Part shown: in pieces, positions 7,353 through 15,494 of the stretch
Layout of the letters: every line of letters starts with the position of its first letter
Position numbering within the stretch: the stretch's first letter is position 1
Source: JACCTI01 sp038237435
GTDB taxonomy: Bacteria; Verrucomicrobiota; Verrucomicrobiia; Chthoniobacterales; UBA10450
Length of the DNA: 64,000 bases
Direction: 5' to 3'
Assembly: GCA_038237435.1 (NCBI GenBank)
Contig: JBBRYT010000013.1
Span: forward strand, 1-64,000
Notes under the pieces: model-generated
Database searches by the model: none
What the model saw: the letters and a program-made list of their open reading frames with translations, nothing else
What the model was told of the DNA's origin: nothing
Translations under genes and position numbers: made by a program

Positions 7353-8345
7353 TTACCACGCCGTTGCCGTCCCCGGTGGAAGATAACCACCGCCCTCTTG
7401 TCCAGTGAGCTTGGAGTATTTCAATCGGCGTCCAACAAAGCCCGCGACGGCCTTTAAGAATCGGCCTTGGTCGTTGTCTTTGCGCTCGTTGAATCGAAAC
7501 GCTTGTTCATCGCAATACCGGAACAAATGAAAGGGTTCAACGCTCACATAGGTTCCTTTAAGGGCGCGCTTGAACAAGCTCCAGAAGTTCTCAAGCCCAT
7601 TCGTATGCACTTGGCCGCGCGCGTAGGTCTCCAAATGATCTACGACTTCATGCGCGTAACTATCATCAAGCCCGATATAAGAGCGCATCTGATCGGTGTA
7701 AATCGCCGAACCATGCTCAACAATATCGCGAACCATTTCCTGAATCTCGGTCTTACGGTTCCGGTGCAGCACCTTAAGTTTTACACGCGAGTGCTTGCCT
7801 TCAGTCGCGCGCTCAAGGATTCCCTGCACAGGCACCTTCTTAATTCCGGCGTGTCCTACGCCTGTGCGCTTGTTCTTGTGCATGTAGCGAGCCTTCGCGC
7901 CGATGTAAGTCTCGTCAGCCTCAACGCCGCCTTTGAAGGTCGTAAAGCTGCCGTCCTGCATTGCCAGACGAATGCGGTGCAACAAAAACCAAGCGGTTTT
8001 CTGAGTAACTCCGAGCGAGCGATGAATCTCGTAGCTGCTAATGCCATTCTTCGCGTTGGCGATAAGCCAGAAGGCACAGAGCCACTTATCCAAGCCGATA
8101 GGACTATCTTCCATGACAGTTCCCACCTTGACGCTGAATTGTTTCTTGCAAGGCTTGCACTTCCAAATTCGACGCGTGGAAATGTAGCTGACTTCCTTGT
8201 GATGGCAGCGAGGACAACGAACAACCTTATCAGGCCAGCGAAGCGCGATCATAAACTCGTGCGCGCGATCTTCGTCAGCGAAATAAACAATCGCTTCGTG
8301 CAGCGTTTCGGGAAGTCCTTTCTCCCTCTTGGATTTCGTTTTCAC
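7353..8345 (-). CDS. IS1595-family transposase (element 2)
   Basis: 330 residues with a full zinc ribbon (CPRC at 44-47, CKPC at 63-66) and a DDE-type core with EADETYIG (D144), a second Asp in YTDQMRSY and HTNGLENFWSLFKR. The 3' end runs uninterrupted beyond DNDQGRF to KAVAGFVGRRLKYSKL and a Gly-rich tail. It looks intact and is the reference that reveals the frameshift in the element 1 transposase. The start codon lies 47 bases inside the right terminal repeat end. Confidence 0.92.
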   Translation of the reverse strand: MKTKSKREKGLPETLHEAIVYFADEDRAHEFMIALRWPDKVVRCPRCHHKEVSYISTRRIWKCKPCKKQFSVKVGTVMEDSPIGLDKWLCAFWLIANAKNGISSYEIHRSLGVTQKTAWFLLHRIRLAMQDGSFTTFKGGVEADETYIGAKARYMHKNKRTGVGHAGIKKVPVQGILERATEGKHSRVKLKVLHRNRKTEIQEMVRDIVEHGSAIYTDQMRSYIGLDDSYAHEVVDHLETYARGQVHTNGLENFWSLFKRALKGTYVSVEPFHLFRYCDEQAFRFNERKDNDQGRFLKAVAGFVGRRLKYSKLTGQEGGGYLPPGTATAW

Positions 8346-8392
8346 ACCGCCAGACTAGCAGCATGAACGGGTGCGTCAAGTATATTATTACC

Positions 8393-8505
8393 GATGCAGC
8401 GAACGCCTACCCGCTGTTCGCGCCACACTCTCCATGACTAAAACATTCCGCCTCCGATCAACGCTCGCTCTCGCCAGCGGCCGCTGATCTTGGGTCTCGT
8501 TAGGT
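8393..8505 (+). other. attC site G, right part
   Basis: Begins with duplicated GATGCAGC, ends CTCGTTAGGT at 8496-8505 with R'' GTTAGGT (8499-8505). Joined to 5891-5910 it would restore a 125-bp attC. The AGG of R'' lies about five bases before the next gene's ATG and may serve as its ribosome-binding site. Confidence 0.85.
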
Positions 8506-8508
8506 ATA

Positions 8509-9432
8509 ATGCGCATCGCTATTCGAGCCGGCATTCTTTGTGTTGCGTTTACGCTTGGAAGTCTTAGCGCACAGCCGCATGGCTGGCAGCCAGCCGCGGG
8601 GCATACGCAAATACCGATATGGCCGAAGGCGGTGGCTGATGCGACGCCGATTGCTGAGCTGGAGACTACAGAGTCGAACACTAAGGACTCGGTCGCCGGC
8701 AAGCCGTGGATTTCAGTAAGCAATGTTTCGCAGCCTACGATCACGGTCTATTCGCCAAGGGGAAAGAATACGGGCGCGGCAGTCGTCGTATTCCCTGGCG
8801 GGGGCTATCAGGTTCTGGCAATCGATCTTGAAGGTACCGAGATTTGTGACTGGCTGATTTCTAAGGGGATTACGGCGGTGCTGCTGAAATACCGCGTGCC
8901 GACCGAGAGAGTTGGTCCTTATCGAGAGTCACCGTTGGCATTGCAGGATGCGCAGAGAGCGGTAGGCCTGGTGCGCTTTCACGCGGGTGATTGGCACATT
9001 GATCCGCGCAAGATTGGCGTCATCGGTTTTTCGGCCGGAGGACATATGGTAGCCGCTGTGAGCACGCATTTTGAGAAGCGACTGTATCCAGCTGTGGATG
9101 CGGCTGACAAAGAAAGCTGCCGGCCGGACTTTGCGGTGGCAGTTTTTCCGGGACACCTCTGGATTGACGAGCAACCGTTGCAGTTAAACCCGAATGTTCC
9201 TGTAACGAAACAGACGCCGCCTACGTTTTTACTGCAGGCAGAGAATGACCCGGTAGACGATGTAAAGAACTCGCTAAGGTATTTTGAGGCGTTGAAGACA
9301 GCTGAGGTTCCTGTTGAGATGCACTTGTACGCCGAGGGGGGCCATGCGTTTGGTTTGCGGCGCACGAAGTTTCCGATAACGGGATGGCCCCAGTTAGTGG
9401 AGACATGGCTGAAAACGATCGGGATAATTTAG
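8509..9432 (+). CDS. Secreted alpha/beta-hydrolase, esterase-like (cassette gene)
   Basis: 307 residues with a signal peptide (about 1-21). VVFPGGGYQ (about 92-100) is the oxyanion-hole loop, GFSAGGH carries the nucleophile Ser, ENDPVDD the likely Asp and GGHAFG the His. This is the arrangement of the BD-FAE/acetyl-xylan-esterase-like group that removes acyl groups from polysaccharides or small esters in the periplasm. The natural substrate is unknown. It is the last recognisable cassette, starting three bases after an R'' box and followed by attC site H. Confidence 0.85.
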   Translation: MRIAIRAGILCVAFTLGSLSAQPHGWQPAAGHTQIPIWPKAVADATPIAELETTESNTKDSVAGKPWISVSNVSQPTITVYSPRGKNTGAAVVVFPGGGYQVLAIDLEGTEICDWLISKGITAVLLKYRVPTERVGPYRESPLALQDAQRAVGLVRFHAGDWHIDPRKIGVIGFSAGGHMVAAVSTHFEKRLYPAVDAADKESCRPDFAVAVFPGHLWIDEQPLQLNPNVPVTKQTPPTFLLQAENDPVDDVKNSLRYFEALKTAEVPVEMHLYAEGGHAFGLRRTKFPITGWPQLVETWLKTIGII

Positions 9433-9442
9433 GAGTAGTCGA

Positions 9443-9688
9443 TACTAACCAGGCGATGCAGCGAACCTCTGGCCGCTGAGCGTTCTAGCTTTGATTCATT
9501 CGCTCTCAGCCGGCCGGCCTTCCCGTCTATGTCGCGGCATGATTCGCCTTCTTCCCAGAACGCTCACCCTCACGGGTCTGCCCATCTATGTCGCTCGCTT
9601 CCTAGCGGCTCCATTCGATGACTTCCACATTCCACCTGCAACCACGCTCGCTCTCACCAGCGGTCACTGATCTTAGTTCTCGTTAGGT
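9443..9688 (+). other. attC site H (long variant, end of array)
   Basis: Starts TACTAACCAGGCGATGCAGCG, with an imperfect R' box, and ends CTCGTTAGGT with R'' GTTAGGT at 9682-9688. CAGCGAACCTCTGGC pairs with ACCAGCGGTCACTG. At 246 bp it is about twice the usual length; the extra inner spacer (CTAGCTTTGATTCA, CCCGTCTATGTC, CGATGACTTCCACATTC) is shared with site A. Confidence 0.8.
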
Positions 9689-9953
9689 GTTGAGAGCTAC
9701 TCGAAAGAACGATGCCGAGATCACGCTTTCCGAAGTTAGCTCGTTTCAAGCAGAGAGAGCGCTGCCGCGCCACACCCAGGCAGCAGCTAAACACAACGGA
9801 GTAGCTACCACGCTATACGTGGTTCACGTATAGGGTCGTTCCGCTTCCGCTTTACCTTTTTCCTCCGAGAGCAGCATCGGTCGTATGCCACGGTTACTCG
9901 GCGGATCACTCGGACCACGCCGGTCTCTTTGTTAGCTCTTAGCGAGCCGGGTC
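9689..9953. other. Non-coding gap between cassette array and core genes, with a hairpin
   Basis: No gene is seen. CTATACGTG (9813-9821) and CACGTATAG (9825-9833) form a perfect 9-bp stem with a 3-base loop, without a following T-run, so it is more likely an operator or structured element than a classical terminator. GTTAGC at 9929 resembles an R'' half but has no partner. Confidence 0.45.
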
Positions 9954-10286
9954 CTACTCTCCCCGTTGCTTCTCCACCAGGTGACGCAGTTGGCGTTCCA
10001 TGGTCTTAAAGGCGTCGTGGATCGCTTTCTCGAGTGGCTTGAAAGAATTGTCGTCGGTCTGGCTTTCATCGGCCACTAGTTCATGGCCGGGGGCGACGGT
10101 GACGTCGATGCGGACGCGGACCGGGTTACCTTTTTTATGCGCGTGGTTTGGCTGTTCGATGGCGACATCGCAGCGATTGATGTGGTCGCAAAACTTATCG
10201 AGGCGCGCGGCCTTCTCCATAACCATAGCTTCGATGGCATCGGATTTCTTGATTCCGCGATAAGTGACTTTTACAGGCAGACGCAT
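9954..10286 (-). CDS. hpf: Ribosome hibernation promoting factor, HPF/RaiA family (short form)
   Basis: 110 residues. The protein begins MRLPVKVTYRGIKKSDAIE and shows the beta-alpha-beta-beta-beta-alpha layout of HPF/RaiA, with basic residues (AHKKGNPVRVRI) that contact 16S rRNA, and DNSFKPLEKAIHDAFKTMERQL as the second helix. It would bind the 30S decoding region in slow growth to inhibit or dimerise ribosomes. The C-terminal dimerisation domain of long HPF is absent. It is the first core gene right of the cassette array, in the same orientation as the next genes. Confidence 0.85.
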   Translation of the reverse strand: MRLPVKVTYRGIKKSDAIEAMVMEKAARLDKFCDHINRCDVAIEQPNHAHKKGNPVRVRIDVTVAPGHELVADESQTDDNSFKPLEKAIHDAFKTMERQLRHLVEKQRGE

Positions 10287-10301
10287 GGGTAACAGTATAA
10301 C

Positions 10302-10766
10302 TCAGATTGGTTGTAAGGAACGGAAGTGCCCGGGCAAGGCGGCTAGCTCGACTTTCACCAGATCCGCTTTGACGTGTTCGACGATTCGTTGACTCACCTT
10401 TTTCGGTAGCAGGTCGACGATGGCGGAATGAATGGGAGCGGCGGCGGCGAAGGACCAGCCTTCTTTCCCGTGATCCTGGACTAGCTGTGCGATGTTGTCG
10501 GCTAGTTGTTTGAAAATGCGGCGCTCGGTTTCCGTTTGGATACCTTGCTGCTCCGCGATGGAACTGCCATGCCGTCCATCGCTGCCGTCGCTCACGCCGA
10601 AGCGTCCGGCGGAATCGGTTACTCTATCCTGAAAGCGGCCGTGGGCGTCGGTGACATCGAAGGCTTGCACGAGTTGGAGGCTCGGCCCGCGGGTAGGCGT
10701 TTCGTTCACTTTGTATGCTTTCAAACTGCCGCGATCGGCAACGACGATGAGGGAAGTCGGTGTCAT
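10302..10766 (-). CDS. Host-attachment / baeRF-family protein
   Basis: 154 residues. An N-terminal strand SLIVVADRGSLKAYKV, a middle FQDRVTDSAGRFG with a Gly/Ser-rich stretch, and the C-terminal VELAALPGHFRSL give the layout of the host attachment protein group, part of the bacterial archaeo-eukaryotic release-factor-like superfamily. Biochemical function is not established for most members; a link to ribosomes or stress is proposed for the superfamily. Its position 15 bases upstream of hpf is compatible with a shared transcript. Confidence is moderate on family, low on role. Confidence 0.6.
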   Translation of the reverse strand: MTPTSLIVVADRGSLKAYKVNETPTRGPSLQLVQAFDVTDAHGRFQDRVTDSAGRFGVSDGSDGRHGSSIAEQQGIQTETERRIFKQLADNIAQLVQDHGKEGWSFAAAAPIHSAIVDLLPKKVSQRIVEHVKADLVKVELAALPGHFRSLQPI

Positions 10767-10824
10767 GACAAAAGCATTCTCTGGCCAGAATTGATTTTGC
10801 GAAAGAATTTTGCGCTGATGCTAA

Positions 10825-11173
10825 TTATCCACAGAGTGGCGAGCGCTGATAGTTAGCGAGCAAATCCGCCGGATCGCGAAAAATTGCGATCGCTCCTTGG
10901 GCGCTTAGTTCGTCGAAGGAAAATCCGCCACAAAGAACAGCGATGGTCGAGAGGCCGATTTTTTTCGCCGCCGCAATATCGTATGGCGTGTCGCCGACGG
11001 CGATCGCGTCGGCCGCGGGAAGATATTGGTCGCCGCCTTTGCCGATCTGTTTACGCAATTTTTCTTTAGGAAATTCTTTTCCGAAATGACGAAACGCTTC
11101 GTCCCAGGCTTCGACGTGTAGCTCGTTCGAATCGACCAGGCTTCCGTCGAGGTCGAAAATCGCAGCCTTTCAC
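10825..11173 (-). pseudogene. HAD-superfamily phosphatase remnant
   Basis: The minus strand encodes AIFDLDGSLVDSNELHVEAW (HAD motif I intact), runs to GGDQYLPA, and then directly joins ADAIAVGDTPYDIAAAKKIG (motif IV) and a normal C-terminus. About 80-100 residues expected between them, including motifs II and III, are missing. At the front, GTG AAA GGC TGC needs one G removed to read in frame as MKAAIFDLDG, overlapping the glgX stop. With a frameshift and an internal deletion this is most likely a decayed HAD-IA hydrolase. Original length was probably about 210 residues. Confidence 0.65.
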
Positions 11174-13452
11174 GATTGCGCGTCAGGGGGCGGATGCTTT
11201 TGCGCTTTGCGCCGGCGACGCACGGATGGTTTCGCGGGCGTCGGGGGCGGAGTAGCCGGATGCGGCGCTTCGAACTGACGCTTCTTCCAGGATTCGCGGC
11301 GGGCCTGCTCTTGCGGACCACTCGTTAGGCAAAGCAACTTTGCAGAACGGCCTTCCAATTCGACGTCATCACCGGATGCGTATTTTGCGCCGTCATCGAC
11401 AAAGCCATCCTCATCGCAGGTATCAATCAGCAGGCGCCACTCGAGATGTTCTTCGCCGGGAAGAACGAAGGGGATTGTTTCGTAGTGCGCGTTAATGAGA
11501 AACAAAAATGTCTGATCGCGGATCGGTTCGCCCTCGAAACTGCGCACGTCGATCGTGTCACCGCTGAGGAGCATCCCGAGACAGCGCCCGAAAGGGGACG
11601 ACCATTCTTCGTCACTCATTTCGTTACCGCCGGGGTTGAACCACATCACGTCTTTGATTTCGGAACCGCGAATGCGACGACCCTGGAAAAATTTCGGGCG
11701 ACGAAAGACCGGATGTTCGCGCCGCAGTTGGATTAATTTTTTTGTGAACTCGAGCAGATCCTTTTGCTCCTCGTTGTGTTCCCAACTGAGCCAACTGATT
11801 TCGTTGTCCTGGCAATAGGCGTTGTTGTTGCCCTTTTGCGTGCGGGCCCATTCGTCGCCCGCACAAATCATCGGGACGCCTTGGGAAAGAAGGAGCGTGG
11901 TGAGCATGTTACGCCGTTGCCGCGCGCGCAAAGCGTTGGTCTCCGGGTCGTCGGTCGGACCTTCCACGCCGTGGTTCCAGGAGTGGTTGTTATTGTCGCC
12001 GTCATGGTTGTTCTCGCCGTTGGCTTCGTTGTGCTTGTCGTTGTAGCTCACGAGATCGTTGAGCGTGAAACCGTCGTGCGCGGTGATGAAATTGATGCTG
12101 GCGTATGGGCGGCGTCCGTTGTGTTGATACAAATCCGGGCTGCCGGTCAGGCGATAAGCGATCTCGCCGATGCGGCCTTCATCGCCTTTCCAAAAACTGC
12201 GAACGGCGTCGCGATATTTCCCGTTCCACTCCGCCCAGAGCACAGGAAAATTTCCCACCTGATAACCGCCGTCGCCTACATCCCATGGTTCCGCGATTAA
12301 CTTCGTCTGCGAGAGGACCGGATCCTGGTGAATGATTTCGAAGAAGGCGTGGAGCTTGTTCACGCCACTGCGATCGCGCGCCAAGGTGGAGGCGAGATCG
12401 AAACGAAAACCATCGACGTGCATTTCCAGCACCCAGTAACGCAGGCTGTCCATGACCAGCTGCAGCGTGCGCGGATGGAGCAGGTTGAAAGTGTTGCCCG
12501 TGCCGGTGAAATCCATATAGAAACGCGGGTCTTCCGGTGAGAGCCAGTAGAAGGCGGGGTTATCAACGCCGCGAAAACTGAGCGTCGGGCCCATGTGATT
12601 TCCTTCGCCGGTGTGATTGTAAACGACATCGAGAATGACCTCGATGCCGGCGGCGTGCAGGTTGCGCACCATGCTCTTGAACTCCTTCACCTGCTCGCCC
12701 AACGACCCGCTGCCGGAATATTTCGCTTCCGGCGCGAAGAAGCCGATCGAGTTGTAGCCCCAATAGTTCGTCAGACCTTTGTCGGTCAATATTTTGTCCT
12801 GCACGAAAGCGTGCACCGGCAAAAGTTCGACGGCGGTTACGCCGAGCTCGGTCAGGTATTTGATCGCCGCCGCGCTCCCGACGCCGGCATAAGTGCCGCG
12901 CAATTGTTCCGGCACATCGGGACACAAACGAGAAAATCCCTTCACATGCATTTCGTAGATGATCGATTCATTCAAGGGACGGCGCGGCGATTTATCGCCA
13001 TCCCAATTAAATGAATTATCGATCACGACCGACTTCTGCATCGCCCAGGCGTTGTCGCGAAAATCCTGCGCCTGATCGGCGTTCTCGGAGCCGACGACGT
13101 AAGGAAACATTTCGCCCGACCATTGAATATCGCCGGCAATCGCTTTCGCATACGGATCGAGCAACAATTTCGAACTATTGAAACGCAGACCGCGTTCCGG
13201 TTCGTAAGGACCGTAAACGCGAAAGCCGTAGAGTTGCCCCGGCCGCACGTCCGGCAGAAAAATGTGCCACACCTGATCGGTGTGTTCGGTGATCGGAATG
13301 CGCACGCTTTCTTGCGGAGAATCGATGCGCTCGAACAGACACAGATCCACCGAGGTCGCGTTCTCGGAAAAGATGGCGAAGTTAACTCCGTTGCCCAGCC
13401 AGGTGGCGCCAAGCGGGTAGGGATAACCGAGCCAAACTTTACGCGGTGTCAT
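11170..13452 (-). CDS. glgX: Glycogen debranching enzyme GlgX
   Basis: 760 residues from ATG 13452, chosen because MTPRKVWLGYPYPLGATWLG begins the CBM48 domain; the upstream extension has no homologous look. The GH13 core shows DVVYNHTGEG, GFRFDLAS (nucleophile Asp), IAEPWD (acid/base Glu) and ITAHDGFTL. The enzyme hydrolyses alpha-1,6 branches of phosphorylase-limited glycogen in the cytoplasm. It is longer than typical because of a C-terminal tail of about 45 residues rich in Pro, Lys and Arg, probably disordered. CTCGTTAGGC at 11321-11330 lies in its 3' part. The decayed HAD gene overlaps its end. Confidence 0.93.
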   Translation of the reverse strand: MTPRKVWLGYPYPLGATWLGNGVNFAIFSENATSVDLCLFERIDSPQESVRIPITEHTDQVWHIFLPDVRPGQLYGFRVYGPYEPERGLRFNSSKLLLDPYAKAIAGDIQWSGEMFPYVVGSENADQAQDFRDNAWAMQKSVVIDNSFNWDGDKSPRRPLNESIIYEMHVKGFSRLCPDVPEQLRGTYAGVGSAAAIKYLTELGVTAVELLPVHAFVQDKILTDKGLTNYWGYNSIGFFAPEAKYSGSGSLGEQVKEFKSMVRNLHAAGIEVILDVVYNHTGEGNHMGPTLSFRGVDNPAFYWLSPEDPRFYMDFTGTGNTFNLLHPRTLQLVMDSLRYWVLEMHVDGFRFDLASTLARDRSGVNKLHAFFEIIHQDPVLSQTKLIAEPWDVGDGGYQVGNFPVLWAEWNGKYRDAVRSFWKGDEGRIGEIAYRLTGSPDLYQHNGRRPYASINFITAHDGFTLNDLVSYNDKHNEANGENNHDGDNNNHSWNHGVEGPTDDPETNALRARQRRNMLTTLLLSQGVPMICAGDEWARTQKGNNNAYCQDNEISWLSWEHNEEQKDLLEFTKKLIQLRREHPVFRRPKFFQGRRIRGSEIKDVMWFNPGGNEMSDEEWSSPFGRCLGMLLSGDTIDVRSFEGEPIRDQTFLFLINAHYETIPFVLPGEEHLEWRLLIDTCDEDGFVDDGAKYASGDDVELEGRSAKLLCLTSGPQEQARRESWKKRQFEAPHPATPPPTPAKPSVRRRRKAQKHPPPDAQS

Positions 13453-13531
13453 AAAAACGGAGCCGTTCCTATCGGCTATACGATTACGCTTCGCAACGCA
13501 GCAGCGCGCGCATCGCGAAATTTCTCTTCGC

Positions 13532-13737
13532 GTGATGGGCAGTCCTGTTTTCAATCGCCGGATGGCTTCGATGCGCGAACGTGGCGGTCGCTGCTTGCGT
13601 GGCGAATTGCCCGGTCTCGGCGTCGTGAAAATCTCAGCGCCTACGTCACCGTGCGCGTTTACAAAGGCGATGCGGCGATCGAAGAGCTATATCTCGCCGG
13701 CCAGCCGCTGCGCGAATATTTGCATGCCACTCACTAA
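13532..13737 (+). other. Possible degraded coding segment upstream of glgX
   Basis: The last 100 bases read well as protein (tail: AYVTVRVYKGDAAIEELYL and then AGQPLREYLHATH) with strong third-position GC, but no single frame covers the upstream part: a second frame carries LRGELPGLGVVKISA. A frameshifted gene remnant is possible. I do not recognise the protein, and chance cannot be excluded. Confidence 0.25.
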
Positions 13738-13740
13738 CGT

Positions 13741-13864
13741 GTCATCCCGAGCCGCGCAGACGGCGAGGGATCTCGTAACCGGTGTTTGATCGGGCGATCG
13801 TGGCGCGGATGTCTTCGACTTCGTTGTGAGATCCTTCGGCGCGCTTCGCCTGCCTCAGGATGCC
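13741..13864. repeat. REP-like inverted repeat (GTCATCC-GAG type)
   Basis: GTCATCCCGAGCCGCG through GAGGGATCTC (to 13774) is the inverse of GAGATCCTTCGGCGCG through CAGGATGCC (13828-13864), forming a long imperfect hairpin. This GTCATCC/GGGATCTC repeat type is common between genes in many soil bacteria. It lies between glgX and htrA. Confidence 0.7.
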
Positions 13865-13900
13865 AGGACTGCGTTAGTCGACGCGCTAACCGATCACTCG

Positions 13901-15358
13901 TTAGGCGCCGGCTTTTAACACGGCGAAGGTCTTGCCGCCTTTGCGATCGAGATACAATAGCACGCCTTTGCGCGGATCGGATTTCGTCAGGGCGTTGCGG
14001 AAACTTTTCACATCGGTGACTGGTTTGCCGTCCACTTCCGTGATGACGTCTTCACGCTCGATGCCCTGCTGAGAAGCGATGCTTTGGTCGGCTACATCAG
14101 TCACGATCACCCCTTGCGCATCGATATGGAGTCGCGCGGCCACGTCTTTGGTCAGTTCCTGAACTTGCAAGCCGAACTTATTGTTGTTCTCCGGCGCCTG
14201 CGGATTCGGCGCGATGACATTCGAGGCGCGTCCGACTTCGCCCGGTAGTTCACCGGTGATGATGTTGATCTTCATCGTCTGGCCTTTGCGCCAAACGGTC
14301 AGCGCCACGCTCTGGCCGATTTTCTTTTTCAAAACTTCGTGCTGCAATTGCGTGTCGCTCGCGACGGCCACGCCATCGACTTGGGTGATGACATCGAAAG
14401 GACGCAGGTCGCTCTTGTAAGCAGGCGCATCGGCTTCGATCGTGCGCACCACCACACCTTTTTCGAGACCTTTGAACAAATCGCGAAGCGTCTGGTCGTC
14501 GCCCAAAGTTTCGATGCGAATGCCGAGCCACGGTCGGGTGATTTTTTTCCCTTCCATCAATTGCTGGCCGATTTCGTTCGCCAGATTGATCGGGATGGCG
14601 AAGCCGAGTCCGCGATTGATCCCGTTAATCAACGTGTTCATGCCGATGACTTTTCCATCGATGTCGCAAAGCGGGCCGCCGCTATTCCCCGGGTTGATCG
14701 ATGCGTCGGTCTGGATGTAATCGGAGATCGAGTAGCCGGGCAGCGCGAGTAACTTGTTCCGTCCTTTCCCGCTGATCACGCCGTAGGTGAAAGTGTAATC
14801 GAGGCGGAAAGGCGCGCCGATGGCGAAAGCGAATTCACCCACGCGCAGGGCATCGCTATCGCCCAATTTCACCGCGGGCAAATTGGTCGCGTCGATTTTG
14901 ATCACCGCGACGTCGGTTTTTTCATCGGTGCCGACCAGTTTGGCTTGGAACTCGCGCCCGTCTTTCAACTTCACGTTGATGCGATCGGCGCCTTCCAGCA
15001 CGTGATAATTGGTGAAGATGTGGCCGTCCGGTTTGACGATGAATCCGGAACCTTCGCTTTGCACCGGCTGCGGGTTGCGCGGCTTGCGCGAATTTTCGTC
15101 GGGTTGCTGATTGTTGAAGAGCAAATCCTCCAACGAGGAGTTTTCACTGCCGTCGCTTTTCCTGGTCACTTCGATGATGACGACACTGGGCGCAACGGTC
15201 TCGAAAACTTTGGCAAAGGCATTGTTAAGTTGATGCACGACATCCTTGCCGGCTTCGGCGGCAGCCGGCGGAGTGGTCGGGGACGGCGCAGTCTCTGGTT
15301 GGGCCACGGCTGACGCCGCCAGAATTGACGAGAGCGAAAACAGAAGGATGAAGCGCAT
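13901..15358 (-). CDS. htrA: HtrA/DegP-type periplasmic serine protease
   Basis: 485 residues from ATG 15358, which begins a clear signal peptide (MRFILLFSLSSILAASAVAQ); an earlier in-frame start at 15433 would bury it. The protease domain has the triad H119 (NYHVLE), D149 (KTDVAVIKI) and S226 (PGNSGGP), followed by two PDZ domains (about 280-375 and 395-480). It would degrade misfolded envelope proteins. The stop codon is within CTCGTTAGGC (13897-13906). Upstream 136 bases separate it from the divergent radical SAM gene, likely holding both promoters. Confidence 0.93.
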   Translation of the reverse strand: MRFILLFSLSSILAASAVAQPETAPSPTTPPAAAEAGKDVVHQLNNAFAKVFETVAPSVVIIEVTRKSDGSENSSLEDLLFNNQQPDENSRKPRNPQPVQSEGSGFIVKPDGHIFTNYHVLEGADRINVKLKDGREFQAKLVGTDEKTDVAVIKIDATNLPAVKLGDSDALRVGEFAFAIGAPFRLDYTFTYGVISGKGRNKLLALPGYSISDYIQTDASINPGNSGGPLCDIDGKVIGMNTLINGINRGLGFAIPINLANEIGQQLMEGKKITRPWLGIRIETLGDDQTLRDLFKGLEKGVVVRTIEADAPAYKSDLRPFDVITQVDGVAVASDTQLQHEVLKKKIGQSVALTVWRKGQTMKINIITGELPGEVGRASNVIAPNPQAPENNNKFGLQVQELTKDVAARLHIDAQGVIVTDVADQSIASQQGIEREDVITEVDGKPVTDVKSFRNALTKSDPRKGVLLYLDRKGGKTFAVLKAGA

Positions 15359-15494
15359 TCTTGAGACCTTGGACACGAGCGGAAGATAGCTGTTCAAAGC
15401 GTTTTTGCGAGGGGCGGGCGGCGGATTGCGCACCTCGAGGTGCGTGCATTGACACGTTTGTTAAGGGTCTTAACCTTTCGCTCTACAACTGAAA

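Larger units (their letters stand above)
5911..8392 (-). mobile_element. IS1595-family insertion sequence with passenger genes (element 2)
   Basis: 2482 bp. Terminal inverted repeats GGCAACAACATACTTGACGC at 5911 and GGTAATAATATACTTGACGC read inward from 8392 match at 17 of these 20 positions, and identity continues for about five more bases. The flanking direct repeat GATGCAGC (5903-5910, 8393-8400) is an 8-bp target duplication. The element carries an intact transposase, 94- and 52-residue proteins on the same strand and a 283-residue HEPN-like protein facing them. It differs clearly from element 1 yet sits at the identical position of another attC. Confidence 0.9.
600..9688 (+). mobile_element. 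Integron gene-cassette array (no integrase in window)
   Basis: Six plus-strand cassettes follow one another, each a single ORF plus an attC-like site of about 120-250 bp. ORF ends abut or overlap the R' box (GYCTAAC), and each site closes with CTCGTTAGRY or a close variant. All ORFs point the same way, so attI and the integrase, if present, should lie left of the window. The cassettes lack shared function, as in sedentary chromosomal integrons. Two sites are split by IS1595-family insertions. The visible right end passes into housekeeping genes after 9688. Confidence 0.85.
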
